Part shown: positions 51,799 to 60,892 of the stretch, piece by piece
Position numbering within the stretch: position 1 is the first letter of the stretch
Layout of the letters: the number at the start of each line of letters is the position of its first letter
NCBI GenBank assembly: GCA_041580235.1
Contig: JBFGEG010000001.1
Coordinates: 79,131 to 143,130 of the forward strand
Direction of reading: 5' to 3'
DNA: 64,000 nucleotides
Source: JADFOJ01 sp041580235
GTDB taxonomy: Bacteria; Planctomycetota; Phycisphaerae; Phycisphaerales; SM1A02
Program-made: the position numbers and the translations under genes
The notes under the pieces: model-generated
Told to the model about the DNA's origin: nothing
The model's input: only the letters and a program-made list of their open reading frames with translations
Database searches by the model: none

Positions 51799-52926
51799 AT
51801 GAGACAACAATTCGGGGCGAGGGCGAGACGGCTGGAAGGAACCGGCCGCCTGACGCTCGTCGCGATGGTGATCCTGATCGGTGTCGCGGCCGCCCAGGGT
51901 CCTCAACCGGCGCCGTTCGCACCGTTGCCGGGGACAACGACCCCCGACCCGGGCCGCGTCGAGCTGGGACGGATGCTCTTTTTCGACACGCGGCTCTCCG
52001 GCAACGACACGCTGAGCTGTGCCGTGTGCCACGACCCCGCCCGCGCCTGGACGGACGGCGCCGCACTGTCGGCGGGCTACCCCGGAAGCCGGTACTTCCG
52101 CAACACGCCCACGCTCCTGAACGTGGTGCACGGCCGTTATGTCTACTGGGACGGCCGGCTGCCGGCGTCCGACCTGCCGACCGTGATGCGCGACCACATC
52201 GCCGAAGCGCACTTTTTCCAGGCGGACGGCCGGTTGATCATCGAGCGGCTGCGTCAGGTGCCGGTCTACGAGCAGGGCTTCAAGGACGTGTTCGGGGGTG
52301 AGCCGAGCTATGGCCGCATTCTCAACAGTCTCACCGCGTTCGTGACGACGCTGCAGGCCCCCGGATCGCCGTTCGATCGGTACCTGCAGGGCGACAAGTC
52401 GGCACTTACGGAGCAGGCGACACGCGGGCTGGCCCTGTTCGAGGGAAAGGCCGGGTGCCTCCGGTGCCACGACGGCGCCATGCTCTCCGACGGCCGTTTT
52501 CACAACCTCGGGCTTGCCCCGAACCCCGATATTTTCAACGAGCCGCTGCGGCACATCACCTTCCGCCGGTTCTTTCGGACGATGGGGCTGGACGCGGCCG
52601 GACTGCGCGAGGATCCCGGTCGCTACGCCATCACGAAGAGACAGGAGGACTGGGGCCGTTTTCGCACGCCGACGCTGCGGGAGGTCGCGGCCACCGCGCC
52701 GTACATGCACGACGGTTCGTTGGCGACGCTCGCCGACGTCGTGGACTTCTATGACGGCGGCGGCGGCCCCGGTCGGGGCAAGGATGCCTCGCTGAAACCG
52801 CTGGGTCTCAGCGCCGCGGAGAAGGCCGACCTCGTGGCGTTCCTCGAAGCGCTGACGGGCGAGCCGGTGACCGTCGAGCGCCCGCAGCGCCCGCCTTACT
52901 CGCTTCGAACGCTGGGGAGCAATTAG
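51799..52926 (+). CDS. Di-haem cytochrome c peroxidase-like protein (IdrP-like, first)
   Basis: A 375-residue exported protein of the CcpA/MauG family. An N-terminal signal (RARRLEGTGRLTLVAMVILI) is followed by two haem c motifs, CAVCH (about residue 74) and CLRCH (about 219), and the FRTPTLREVAATAPYMHDG segment typical of the family. It probably removes hydrogen peroxide in the periplasm. Next to a Rieske subunit and an AioA/IdrA-type molybdoenzyme, two such proteins match the P1/P2 genes of iodate reductase clusters. GTG 51790 or ATG 51799 may be the start; no good SD is seen. Confidence 0.88.
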   Translation: MRQQFGARARRLEGTGRLTLVAMVILIGVAAAQGPQPAPFAPLPGTTTPDPGRVELGRMLFFDTRLSGNDTLSCAVCHDPARAWTDGAALSAGYPGSRYFRNTPTLLNVVHGRYVYWDGRLPASDLPTVMRDHIAEAHFFQADGRLIIERLRQVPVYEQGFKDVFGGEPSYGRILNSLTAFVTTLQAPGSPFDRYLQGDKSALTEQATRGLALFEGKAGCLRCHDGAMLSDGRFHNLGLAPNPDIFNEPLRHITFRRFFRTMGLDAAGLREDPGRYAITKRQEDWGRFRTPTLREVAATAPYMHDGSLATLADVVDFYDGGGGPGRGKDASLKPLGLSAAEKADLVAFLEALTGEPVTVERPQRPPYSLRTLGSN

Positions 52927-52928
52927 CC

Positions 52929-54161
52929 ATGGACGCATCCTCGAAAGCGCGGCGTTTGTCGCCGCTTATCCCCATCGCCTCGTTCGTCGCCTTCGTCGCC
53001 GTCAACGTCGTCATCGTGGTCTACGCCGACCGCACGGGCGCCTTCGAGGCGCGCCCCCACCCGCCCGAGGAGCTGGCCGCCCCCGAAGCGACCAGCCACG
53101 GGTTCCCGGCCCTGGCCGCGATCGCCGAGCGCCCGCCGGTGCCCGCCGACAATCCGATCACCCCGGCCAAGGTCGAGCTGGGCCGTCTGCTGTTCTTCGA
53201 GAACCGGCTCTCCGGCGACACCTCGACCTCGTGCGCCACCTGCCACCTGCCCGACGTGGGGTGGGGCGAAGGCAACGCAATCTCCCGCGGGTATCCGGGC
53301 ACGTGGCATTGGCGCAACAGCCAGACCGTCATCAACAGCGCCTATCTGGCCAAGCTGTTCTGGGCCGGCGAGGCGACCTCGCTGGAGGCCCAGGCCGACA
53401 GCGCCGCCAGCGGCAACCTCGCCGGTAACGTGGACAAGGCCATGGCCGAAGAGCGCCTCGCGCAGATCCCGCGCTATGTCGAGCTCTTCCGCGATGCCTT
53501 CGGCGTCGACGCTCCCACCTATCACCTTGCGTTGCGGGCGATCGCGGCCTTCGAGCGGGCCGAGACGAACTCGACCGACAGCCCCTTCGATCGCTACATG
53601 CGGGGCGAGACCTCGGCCCTGTCGCGGTCCGCCCGGCGCGGCCTGGACCTCTTCGAGGGCAAGGCGGGCTGCATCCAGTGCCATCACGGGCCGTTGCTGA
53701 CCGACGAGAGCTATCACAACCTCGGCGTCCCCAAGCAGGCCCGTTTCGAGCAGGACGCGCTGGCGCAGATCGCGCTGAGATACCAGCATTACGCCCGCGG
53801 CGTGCCCGAGAACGTGTACCGCAGAGCCGATCGCGACCTGGGACTGTACTACACGACCAAGCGCGAGCAGGACAAGGGCAAGTTCCGCACGCCTCCGCTG
53901 CGGTACCTGGTGTACACGGCCCCGTACATGCACAACGGCGCCTTTGCGACCCTGGCTGAGGTCGTCGACTTCTACGACGCCGGCGGCGGCGACGACCCTC
54001 TCCGGAGCCCTCTGCTGCGGCCGCTGGGTCTCACGTCGGCCGAGAAGGATGACCTTCTCGAATTCCTGGAGAGCCTCAGCGGCAGCGAGGTGATCATCGA
54101 GCGACCGGAGCTGCCGCCCTACGAGGTGATCCGGTTCGCCCGCACGGAGGCAACGCCATGA
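52929..54161 (+). CDS. Di-haem cytochrome c peroxidase-like protein (IdrP-like, second)
   Basis: A 410-residue relative of the preceding protein, with an N-terminal membrane helix (SPLIPIASFVAFVAVNVVIV) that may stay as an anchor, and two haem motifs, CATCH (about residue 103) and CIQCH (about 250). It has the KGKFRTPPLRYLVYTAPYMH family segment. The two are only moderately alike, suggesting separate roles, as recalled for IdrP1 and IdrP2. It starts 2 bases after the first gene's stop, with GGGGAG ahead. Confidence 0.88.
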   Translation: MDASSKARRLSPLIPIASFVAFVAVNVVIVVYADRTGAFEARPHPPEELAAPEATSHGFPALAAIAERPPVPADNPITPAKVELGRLLFFENRLSGDTSTSCATCHLPDVGWGEGNAISRGYPGTWHWRNSQTVINSAYLAKLFWAGEATSLEAQADSAASGNLAGNVDKAMAEERLAQIPRYVELFRDAFGVDAPTYHLALRAIAAFERAETNSTDSPFDRYMRGETSALSRSARRGLDLFEGKAGCIQCHHGPLLTDESYHNLGVPKQARFEQDALAQIALRYQHYARGVPENVYRRADRDLGLYYTTKREQDKGKFRTPPLRYLVYTAPYMHNGAFATLAEVVDFYDAGGGDDPLRSPLLRPLGLTSAEKDDLLEFLESLSGSEVIIERPELPPYEVIRFARTEATP

Positions 54162-54736
54162 CCTCGACGTGCCCGAAGTCCACGCACCCCTGCTCCGCGG
54201 CCGACCTTTGCGTGAGCCGCCGCCACATGCTGGCGGTCACGGGGGCCGGCGTCGCCGCGGTTCTCCTGGGCGACCTGTTCGGGGCCCGTGTGCTGGCCCA
54301 GGACGCGGGCCGCCCGGCCCGCTTCGCCCGTTACCCGCGCAAGCTCATCGGGACCGTGTCCGCGCTCGAGCAGGACAAGCAGGTGCCGTTTCTCTATCCC
54401 GGTGACAGCGAGCTGTACTCCGGATGCATCCTGATCAAGCTCGGCCGCCGCGCCGGCGGGGGTGTCGGCCCCGGACAGGACATCGTGGCATTCAGCGCCT
54501 ATTGCGCCCACATGGGGGCGGCGATGTACGGCGCGTACGACCCGGTCTACAAGGTCGCCGGCCCCTGCCCCCAGCACCTGACAACCTACGACCTCACAAG
54601 GCACGGAATGCTCGTGGCCGGGCACGCGACCCAGAGCCTGCCGCAGATCGTGCTGGAGGCGGACGGCAACGATCTTCACGCGGTGGGCATTCTCGGGCTC
54701 ATCTACGGCGTCCACGACAACCTCGAACTCGCGTGA
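54158..54736 (+). CDS. idrB: Rieske 2Fe-2S subunit (AioB/IdrB-like), Tat-exported
   Basis: A 192-residue Rieske protein with an N-terminal twin-Arg signal (SRRHMLAVTGAGVAAVLLG, about residues 20-38). The cluster ligands lie in CAHMG (first pair) and CPQH (second pair), spaced about as in arsenite oxidase AioB. The more usual CPH..CPCH pattern is slightly changed. It passes electrons to or from the large molybdenum subunit encoded next. The ATG overlaps the previous stop (ATGA). The idrB name rests on the neighbours; AioB is the alternative. Confidence 0.8.
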   Translation: MTSTCPKSTHPCSAADLCVSRRHMLAVTGAGVAAVLLGDLFGARVLAQDAGRPARFARYPRKLIGTVSALEQDKQVPFLYPGDSELYSGCILIKLGRRAGGGVGPGQDIVAFSAYCAHMGAAMYGAYDPVYKVAGPCPQHLTTYDLTRHGMLVAGHATQSLPQIVLEADGNDLHAVGILGLIYGVHDNLELA

Positions 54737-54745
54737 GCACGAACC

Positions 54746-57460
54746 ATGTCAGACGACTATCAACCCCTGGACTCCGTCCCCATCCCGCCGCCTGACGCCA
54801 AGGTCGTCACGACCGTGTGTGACTACTGCATCGTCGGCTGCGGTTACAAGGCGTACACCTGGCCGGTCGGCAAGGACGGCGGCACGGAGCCAAGCCAGAA
54901 CGCGCTGGGCGTGCGCTATCCGCTGCCCATGCTCACCGGCGCCTGGGCCAGCCCCACCCAGCACAATCACATCGTCATTGACGGCAAGAAGCACAACGTG
55001 GTGGTCGTGTCGGACCCCGACGCCACCGTCGTCAACCGCAAGGGCAACCACTCGATCCGCGGCGGCATGCTCGCCAAGAAGTGCTACAACGCCGACAGCC
55101 CCACGCGGGACCGCCTGCAGCAGCCGCTGATGCGGGTCAACGGCAAGCTCGTTCCCGTCTCGTGGGATCTCGCCCTGGACGTCATGGTGGACGTGAGCCG
55201 CCACGTCATCGACACCTACGGCGTCTCGGCCTGGGGTATGAAGACGTTCTCTTACCAGTACTTCGAGAACACCTACGCCATCTCGAAGCTGGCCTTCGAG
55301 GCAATCCAGACGCCCGCCTACGCGCCGCACGACAAGCCGGGGCCGGGCGCCGACACCGCCGGCGTCGACGACGCGGGCATCATCCCCTTCAGCGCGTGCT
55401 ACGAGGACTGGTCGCTCGCCGACGTCATCTTCATCTCCGGCACCGACCCCTGGGAGACCAAGACGGTTCTCTTCACTGAGTGGATGATGCCCGGCGGGGC
55501 AAAGATGATCTTCGTCCTGCCACGCAAGAGCTCGGGCGCGGTCTGGGCCGAGAAGCACGGCGGCCTGGTCCTGCAGATCATCCCCGGCACCGATACCATC
55601 CTGCACCTGGCGCTGGCCAGGATCATTCTCGAAGAGGGCTGGCAGGACCAGGAGTTCATCGACAAGTGGGTTGCCAACCGCTGGGAGATCGACTCCGGCT
55701 TCGGCCGCGGCACCCGCAACACGCCCTGGCAGTGGCGGACGACGTGGGGACGGTTCGGGGCGTCGTACGATCAGTACCGCGAGTGGATCCTGGCCAACCC
55801 CGACAGCAAGCTGCGGCGTGCGGCCAGGGTGACGGGGATCCCCGCCGATCAGATCCGCCGCGCCGCCGAAATGATTGCCCGGCCGACGGACGGGAAGCGC
55901 CCGAAGACCTCCTTCGCCCTGGAAAAGGGCAACTACTGGTCCAACAACTACCTCAACACCACGTCGTTCTCGTCCCTGGCCCTGATCTGCGGCGCAGGCA
56001 ACCGCCCCGGGCAGATGGTGTCGCGACTGGGCGGCCACCAACGCGGCTGGTATGGCGCGGCGTCGTATCCGCGTGTCTATTCACCGGAAAAACAGGCAGG
56101 CCGCCGCAAGAAGCCGATCGACCTCGACCGCTGGGTCGAGGCGGGCAAGCTGCGCAGCGCCTGGGTCATCGGCACGACATGGATCCAGGCCATGACGGCG
56201 AGCGACGACCTGGCCGCGTCCTTCCGGCGTCTGACCAGCGAGAACCCCCACCAGATCACCCGGGCCGACCGGGGCAGCGCGGTGGAAGCCCTCAAGAAGC
56301 GCGCCGACAGCGGCGGCATGGTGATCATGAACCAGGACATCTACCTGCAGCAGCCGATCGGCACCGAGTTCGCCGATATCGTGCTGCCGGCCGCCACCTG
56401 GGGCGAATGCGACTTCGCCCGCTGCAACGGCGAGCGGCGTCTGAGGCTCTACTCGAAGTTCATGGACCCACCCGGCGACGCGCAGCCGGACTGGTGGATC
56501 ATCTCGCAGTTCGCCCAACGGATGGGCTTCAAGGACTTCGACTGGACCGACTCCAACGACGTCTTCGAGAAGGCGGCACGGTCCGGACGCAAGGACATGC
56601 TCAACTACCATCCGCTGGTCGTCTACGCGAAGCAGATCGGAATGCGCGGCCACGAGCTGCTGCGGGAGCTCGGCACTCACGGGATCCAGACGCCGATTCG
56701 ATACCGTACGGAGGCGACGGAGTCCAGGGAGTACCTTGACTACGCCGGGTTTTTTGACTCCCCCAAGACGCGCGGGCTCATCGTGGGCACGAAGCGTTTG
56801 CATGACACGACCCTCGATCCGGGCGACCCGGAAGGACCCACCGTTCACCAGAAGTGGCTGACGACCTTTAAGAGCCAGTCCGGCAAGGGGCTGCTTCACA
56901 AGTCGCCCTGGGAGCTGTTCTCGGACTTCTATGATCGCATCACGCCCCGCGACGGCGAGCTGTGGGTGGACAACGGGCGCATCAACGAGAACTGGCAGAG
57001 CCTCTTCGACGATTTCCGCCGGCCATACATCATGCAGCGGTGGCCGGAGTCGTGGGTGGAGATCCATCCCGACGACGCGCGGCGTCTCGGCATCGAGAGC
57101 GGCGACCGCGTCGTGATCGAGAACGACGACGTCCTCATCCAGACCGGCGGCTTCATCGGCGTCGACGGTGATGACCTGAGCTTCACCAAGCTTCAGGAGA
57201 AAGGGCTGATCCGGATCGGCCGCGGGGCGTGCGAGGGGATCGCCATGGTCACCGATGCCGTCCGGCCCGGCCTGCTGTACACGAACTTCAACGACCCGCG
57301 ACCCCGCGCGTCGTCAAACAGCGTCGTACATCGCGTCCCCGATCCCATCACGAACCGCTACCGCTTCAAGCTCGGCAAGGGGCGGATCAGGAAGATCGGC
57401 GAGTCGCCGTACAAGAACAGCTTCGACAAGATGACCTTCGCGCCGCGGACCATCATCTGA
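54746..57460 (+). CDS. idrA: AioA/IdrA-type molybdopterin oxidoreductase, probable iodate reductase catalytic subunit
   Basis: A 904-residue bis-MGD enzyme of the DMSO reductase superfamily. The N-terminal cluster motif has Cys25, Cys28 and Cys32, then Ser103: C-x2-C-x3-C-x70-S. This exact spacing is that of arsenite oxidase AioA, where it binds a 3Fe-4S cluster. No Tat signal is present, so export must piggyback on the Rieske subunit, as in AioAB. Typical bis-MGD segments are visible through the body (GTDPWETK, ENGNYWSNNY-like, GTEFADIVLPAATWGE). With two di-haem peroxidase genes and a Rieske gene directly upstream, it fits the iodate reductase group (IdrABP1P2) better than arsenite oxidase, which lacks those peroxidases. 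Substrate is still inference. Confidence 0.85.
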   Translation: MSDDYQPLDSVPIPPPDAKVVTTVCDYCIVGCGYKAYTWPVGKDGGTEPSQNALGVRYPLPMLTGAWASPTQHNHIVIDGKKHNVVVVSDPDATVVNRKGNHSIRGGMLAKKCYNADSPTRDRLQQPLMRVNGKLVPVSWDLALDVMVDVSRHVIDTYGVSAWGMKTFSYQYFENTYAISKLAFEAIQTPAYAPHDKPGPGADTAGVDDAGIIPFSACYEDWSLADVIFISGTDPWETKTVLFTEWMMPGGAKMIFVLPRKSSGAVWAEKHGGLVLQIIPGTDTILHLALARIILEEGWQDQEFIDKWVANRWEIDSGFGRGTRNTPWQWRTTWGRFGASYDQYREWILANPDSKLRRAARVTGIPADQIRRAAEMIARPTDGKRPKTSFALEKGNYWSNNYLNTTSFSSLALICGAGNRPGQMVSRLGGHQRGWYGAASYPRVYSPEKQAGRRKKPIDLDRWVEAGKLRSAWVIGTTWIQAMTASDDLAASFRRLTSENPHQITRADRGSAVEALKKRADSGGMVIMNQDIYLQQPIGTEFADIVLPAATWGECDFARCNGERRLRLYSKFMDPPGDAQPDWWIISQFAQRMGFKDFDWTDSNDVFEKAARSGRKDMLNYHPLVVYAKQIGMRGHELLRELGTHGIQTPIRYRTEATESREYLDYAGFFDSPKTRGLIVGTKRLHDTTLDPGDPEGPTVHQKWLTTFKSQSGKGLLHKSPWELFSDFYDRITPRDGELWVDNGRINENWQSLFDDFRRPYIMQRWPESWVEIHPDDARRLGIESGDRVVIENDDVLIQTGGFIGVDGDDLSFTKLQEKGLIRIGRGACEGIAMVTDAVRPGLLYTNFNDPRPRASSNSVVHRVPDPITNRYRFKLGKGRIRKIGESPYKNSFDKMTFAPRTII

Positions 57461-57494
57461 CCGGCGGGGGTCGGGGGGCGGCAAGGGATCGACC

Positions 57495-58694
57495 ATGGAT
57501 GACAGCACGACTCAGACAGGCGCCGCGGACCACACCCACGCCGACGATCACCCCGACTTTCTCCAGCACCACTTTGACAGCCCCGCCCAGCAGTTCGAGG
57601 CGGCGAAGCTGGGCATGTGGATGTTCCTGGCCACCGAGGTGCTGCTGTTCGGAGGCCTGTTCTGCGCCTACGCGGTCTACCGCGGCAATCACCCCGATGT
57701 CTTCGAGTACGGCAGCCAATTCCTCGACACCTCGTGGGGCGCGATCAACACGGTGGTCCTGATCCTGTCGAGCTTCACGATGGCCACGGCCGTGTGGTGC
57801 GCCCAGGTCGGCCATCGGCGGCTGCTCGCCCTGTTCCTGTTTCTGACGCTGCTGTTCGCCGGCGACTTTCTCGTCATCAAGTACATCGAGTACTCCCACA
57901 AGTTCCACGAGCACCTGGTGGGGGGCACGGCGTTCTACGAGGCGCCGTACGGCTACGAGCTGCCGGAAACCAAGGAGCCCGGCGAGGCGGTGGCGGTCGT
58001 GAGCACGGTCTCCGGCAAGGACCTGTGGACGGCAACGTGCCGCTCCTGCCACGGGGCCGCCGGCGAGGGGTTGCCCGGCCAGGGCAAGGACATTCGCGGC
58101 AGCGAGTTCATCTCCCAGAGAACCGACGACGAGCTGCTGGCGTTCATCAAGGTCGGCCGCATGCCCTTCGATCCGCTGAACACCACCGGCATCCAGATGC
58201 CGCCGCGAGGCGGCAATCCCCTGCTCTCCGACGGCGACCTGATGCGGATCATCGGCTACATGAGGACGTTCGAGGGCTTCGAGGGCGCCGCCACCGCCGG
58301 CGCTGCGGAGGGAGAGACCGCGACCGAGTCCGAGGCGTTCTGGATTCCCCGCTCGACGATCCCGCTGGCCCAGACGGGGCCCTCCGGCCTTGCCGCCCCG
58401 ACCCTGGCGGCGTCCGAGGGCGCTCCAGGCCACGGCGAGCAGATCCACCATGCCTACGACCCGGACCGACCCGCCAACGCGCACATGTTCTTCACCATCT
58501 ACTTCCTGATGACGGGTCTGCACGGCCTGCATGTCGCCGCCGGCATGGCCGTGATCGCGTGGCTCCTGATCCGAACGCTCCGCGGCCACTTCAGCGCCGC
58601 GTACTTCACGCCCGTCGACCTGGGCGGGCTGTACTGGCACATCGTTGACCTGATCTGGATCTTCCTGTTCCCGCTGCTGTATCTGATTCGCTGA
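57495..58694 (+). CDS. Cytochrome c oxidase subunit III with an inserted cytochrome c domain
   Basis: A 399-residue membrane protein. COX III helices appear at residues about 35-55 (GMWMFLATEVLLFGGLFCAY) and 75-135, then again at about 330-395 (HMFFTIYFLMTGLHGLHVAA and the terminal GLYWHIVDLIWIFLFPLLYL). Between them, residues about 165-275 form a cytochrome c domain with CRSCH. No subunit I or II gene is in the window. It may partner an oxidase encoded elsewhere or carry electrons to the neighbouring molybdoenzyme. It begins 34 bases after idrA on the same strand. Confidence 0.85.
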   Translation: MDDSTTQTGAADHTHADDHPDFLQHHFDSPAQQFEAAKLGMWMFLATEVLLFGGLFCAYAVYRGNHPDVFEYGSQFLDTSWGAINTVVLILSSFTMATAVWCAQVGHRRLLALFLFLTLLFAGDFLVIKYIEYSHKFHEHLVGGTAFYEAPYGYELPETKEPGEAVAVVSTVSGKDLWTATCRSCHGAAGEGLPGQGKDIRGSEFISQRTDDELLAFIKVGRMPFDPLNTTGIQMPPRGGNPLLSDGDLMRIIGYMRTFEGFEGAATAGAAEGETATESEAFWIPRSTIPLAQTGPSGLAAPTLAASEGAPGHGEQIHHAYDPDRPANAHMFFTIYFLMTGLHGLHVAAGMAVIAWLLIRTLRGHFSAAYFTPVDLGGLYWHIVDLIWIFLFPLLYLIR

Positions 58695-58704
58695 GGAGCG
58701 CGTC

Positions 58705-60006
58705 ATGAAGAGGCTGTTCACCGTCGCGTTGACGCTGGTCCTCGCCAACGCCGCCCCGGCCCTCGGCCAGGCGGACGTGGAGCAGGCCCTCGAGACGCTT
58801 CGCCGGACCCTCGAGCAGGACGACTCGTTGTCGCCCCAGACCCGCAAGGCACTCCAGGATTTCGCCGAGGCGATGCAGGCCCAGCTCAGGTCCGCCCCCA
58901 AGACGCCCACCCCTGACTCGACGGGCACGGCGCTGGCGGAGGCCGCCATGGAGCAGGCCAGGGCCGACGAGGAGGATCTCTGGGATCGCCTCGAGGTCTA
59001 TGGCGATCTGCGGTTCCGATACGAGGGCACGCTCAGCCCGGACGCCGAGGACCGCCATCGAACCCGCCTGCGTTTCCGGCTCAGGGCGACGTACCAGGTG
59101 GATGACGAGCTTCTCATCGGAGGCGGCGTGCGTACCGGCACGCGCTCCGACCCCAACTCGCCGTACGTGACGCTGGGTGACGGCTTCGAGGACTTTCAGA
59201 TCAGCATCGACCTGCTGTATCTGACCTACCGGCCCCAGTGGGCGGAAGGTTCTTGGCTCACGGCGGGCAAGTTCGTCCACCCCTTTTATCGCAACCCCGT
59301 CTACGGCGAGCTCGTGTGGGACGCCGACGTCAACCCGGAGGGGATCGTCGGGGGCTACCGCATCAACAACGGCTCGCGGCACGAGCTCGACCTGATTCTG
59401 GGCGGATACACGGTCCTCGAAAACGCGACGGTCGATGACGTCTACATGCTGGCCGCACAGGCGGTCTACCGGGGCGATGTCGCCGAAGAGTTCGCGGTGA
59501 ACGCCGCCCTCGGCTACTACCTGTACTCCCGTCCCATCGCGGTCGCCGGCGTCGGGGGCGCGGCCGGCAACGCCGTCGTCGGCATTCCGCCGCAGTTCGT
59601 GTCGGACTTCGGCATCCTCAACCCGATCGTGGCCGCGACGTACACCGGGTGGGGCGTGCCGGTCACGGTATCAGGCGAGTACATCTGGAATTCCGAGGCC
59701 AACATCTCACAGGATCGGGGCTGGGCCGTCGGCGTCTCGGTCGGGTCGTCGAAGAAGAAGGGGGACTGGCGCGGCTACTACCAGTGGCAGGTCATTGAGC
59801 AGGACGCCGTGCTCGCGACCTTCGCCCAGGACGACTTCGTCCGCGCGACCAACTTTCGGGGAAGCGTCGTCGGCGTCAACTACCAGTTCACCGACGACAT
59901 CGGCCTGCACCTGTGGACGCTCGTGTCGCGACCCGAGGTGGCGGCCGTCGGCGAAAGCGGTGACGATACCTGGCGTCTGCGGGCCGACCTGACCATCAAG
60001 TTCTGA
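58705..60006 (+). CDS. Outer-membrane porin-like beta-barrel
   Basis: A 433-residue exported protein with a Sec signal peptide (KRLFTVALTLVLANAAPALG), a helical N-terminal stretch (about 23-95, coiled-coil-like), then a beta-barrel with alternating hydrophobic strands (YGDLRFRYEG, RTRLRFRLRATYQV and others) ending in an aromatic Phe (TIKF), as outer-membrane porins do. It resembles the putative porin (Porin_5-like) group. It starts 10 bases after the COX III fusion with GAGGAG ahead, so it may bring an anion such as iodate into the periplasm. That role is inferred only from position. Confidence 0.8.
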   Translation: MKRLFTVALTLVLANAAPALGQADVEQALETLRRTLEQDDSLSPQTRKALQDFAEAMQAQLRSAPKTPTPDSTGTALAEAAMEQARADEEDLWDRLEVYGDLRFRYEGTLSPDAEDRHRTRLRFRLRATYQVDDELLIGGGVRTGTRSDPNSPYVTLGDGFEDFQISIDLLYLTYRPQWAEGSWLTAGKFVHPFYRNPVYGELVWDADVNPEGIVGGYRINNGSRHELDLILGGYTVLENATVDDVYMLAAQAVYRGDVAEEFAVNAALGYYLYSRPIAVAGVGGAAGNAVVGIPPQFVSDFGILNPIVAATYTGWGVPVTVSGEYIWNSEANISQDRGWAVGVSVGSSKKKGDWRGYYQWQVIEQDAVLATFAQDDFVRATNFRGSVVGVNYQFTDDIGLHLWTLVSRPEVAAVGESGDDTWRLRADLTIKF

Positions 60007-60052
60007 GCCGCGTTTCGGGCGAGCGGGGCCGACGGCGACGGTCCGGCCGGCA

Positions 60053-60070
60053 CCGGCGGTGATCCGCCGG
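60053..60070. terminator. Stem-loop after the porin gene
   Basis: CCGGCGG-TGAT-CCGCCGG is a perfect 7-bp stem with a 4-base loop, 47 bases after the porin stop. It is followed by a GGC run, not a T-run. Confidence 0.5.
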
Positions 60071-60097
60071 CGGCGGCGGCGGCGGAAGGAGTGAAGC

Positions 60098-60862
60098 ATG
60101 AGCGAGCAGCCCCCGCCCGACCTGACCGACCTCGAGGCGGATCACACGCCGGCCGCCATCGAGAATCGACTGGCGGCCCCGACGCGACACAGTTACCTGC
60201 GCGATTTCGTCTACGGTGCCATTGACGGCGCGGTGACGACGTTCGCCGTCGTGTGCGGTGTCGAGGGCGCGCGGCTCTCGGCGGGGGTCGTGGTCGTGCT
60301 CGGCGTCGCCAACCTCATCGCCGACGGCTTCAGCATGGCGGCGAGCAACTACCTGGGCACCCGCGCCGACCAGGCCGTCCGCCGGCGGGCCCGCCGCGAG
60401 GAGGAGGCGCACATCGCCGCCGTCCCGGAGGGCGAGCGCGAGGAGATCAGGCAGATCTTCGCCAGCAAGGGCTTCGAGGGCGAGGACCTGGAGCGGGCGG
60501 TCAGCATCATCACGTCGGACATGAAGCGATGGGTGGACACCATGCTCCAGGAGGAGCTGGGGTTGCCGCTGCGCGGGCCGTCGGCCAGGCGGGCGGCCGT
60601 GACGACGTTCGTTGCATTCATTGTCATCGGAGTGCTGCCCCTGCTGGCATTCATCCTGGAGCTGGTCGCGCCGGGCGTGCTGGCCAGCCCCCTCGCCGCC
60701 AGCGCCGTCCTGACGGGCATCGCGTTCTTCAGCGTGGGCGCCCTCAAGAGCCGCGTCGTCGGTGAGCGGTGGTACACGGCCGGGCTCGAGACACTCGCCA
60801 TCGGCAGCCTCGCCGCCGTGCTGGCGTACGTGGTCGGGGCGTTGCTTCGGGGGTTGGCGTAG
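60098..60862 (+). CDS. VIT1/CCC1 family iron/manganese transporter
   Basis: A 254-residue membrane protein with five helices. The family start LRDFVYGAIDGAVTTFAVV and GVANLIADGFSMAASNYLGT are followed by a charged cytoplasmic domain rich in Glu (about residues 95-160, the metal-binding domain) and two pairs of helices. It moves Fe(II) or Mn(II) out of the cytosol or into storage. AAGGAG precedes the ATG. Together with FeoAB and the porin it suggests heavy iron handling next to the respiratory genes. Confidence 0.9.
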   Translation: MSEQPPPDLTDLEADHTPAAIENRLAAPTRHSYLRDFVYGAIDGAVTTFAVVCGVEGARLSAGVVVVLGVANLIADGFSMAASNYLGTRADQAVRRRARREEEAHIAAVPEGEREEIRQIFASKGFEGEDLERAVSIITSDMKRWVDTMLQEELGLPLRGPSARRAAVTTFVAFIVIGVLPLLAFILELVAPGVLASPLAASAVLTGIAFFSVGALKSRVVGERWYTAGLETLAIGSLAAVLAYVVGALLRGLA

Positions 60863-60892
60863 AGGAGAGGGGCCACCCGGAATCCCTTTCCT

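Noticed and set aside
54746..57460. Arsenite oxidase (AioA) as the primary call
   Set aside because: The cluster spacing fits AioA equally well, but two di-haem peroxidase genes directly upstream and no arsenic genes in the window favour the iodate reductase type. It is kept as the alternative.
54746..57460. Formate dehydrogenase as the partner of FdhD
   Set aside because: The enzyme lacks the 4Fe-4S C-x2-C-x3-C-x~26-C pattern and the Sec/Cys active-site context of formate dehydrogenases. FdhD must serve an enzyme outside the window.
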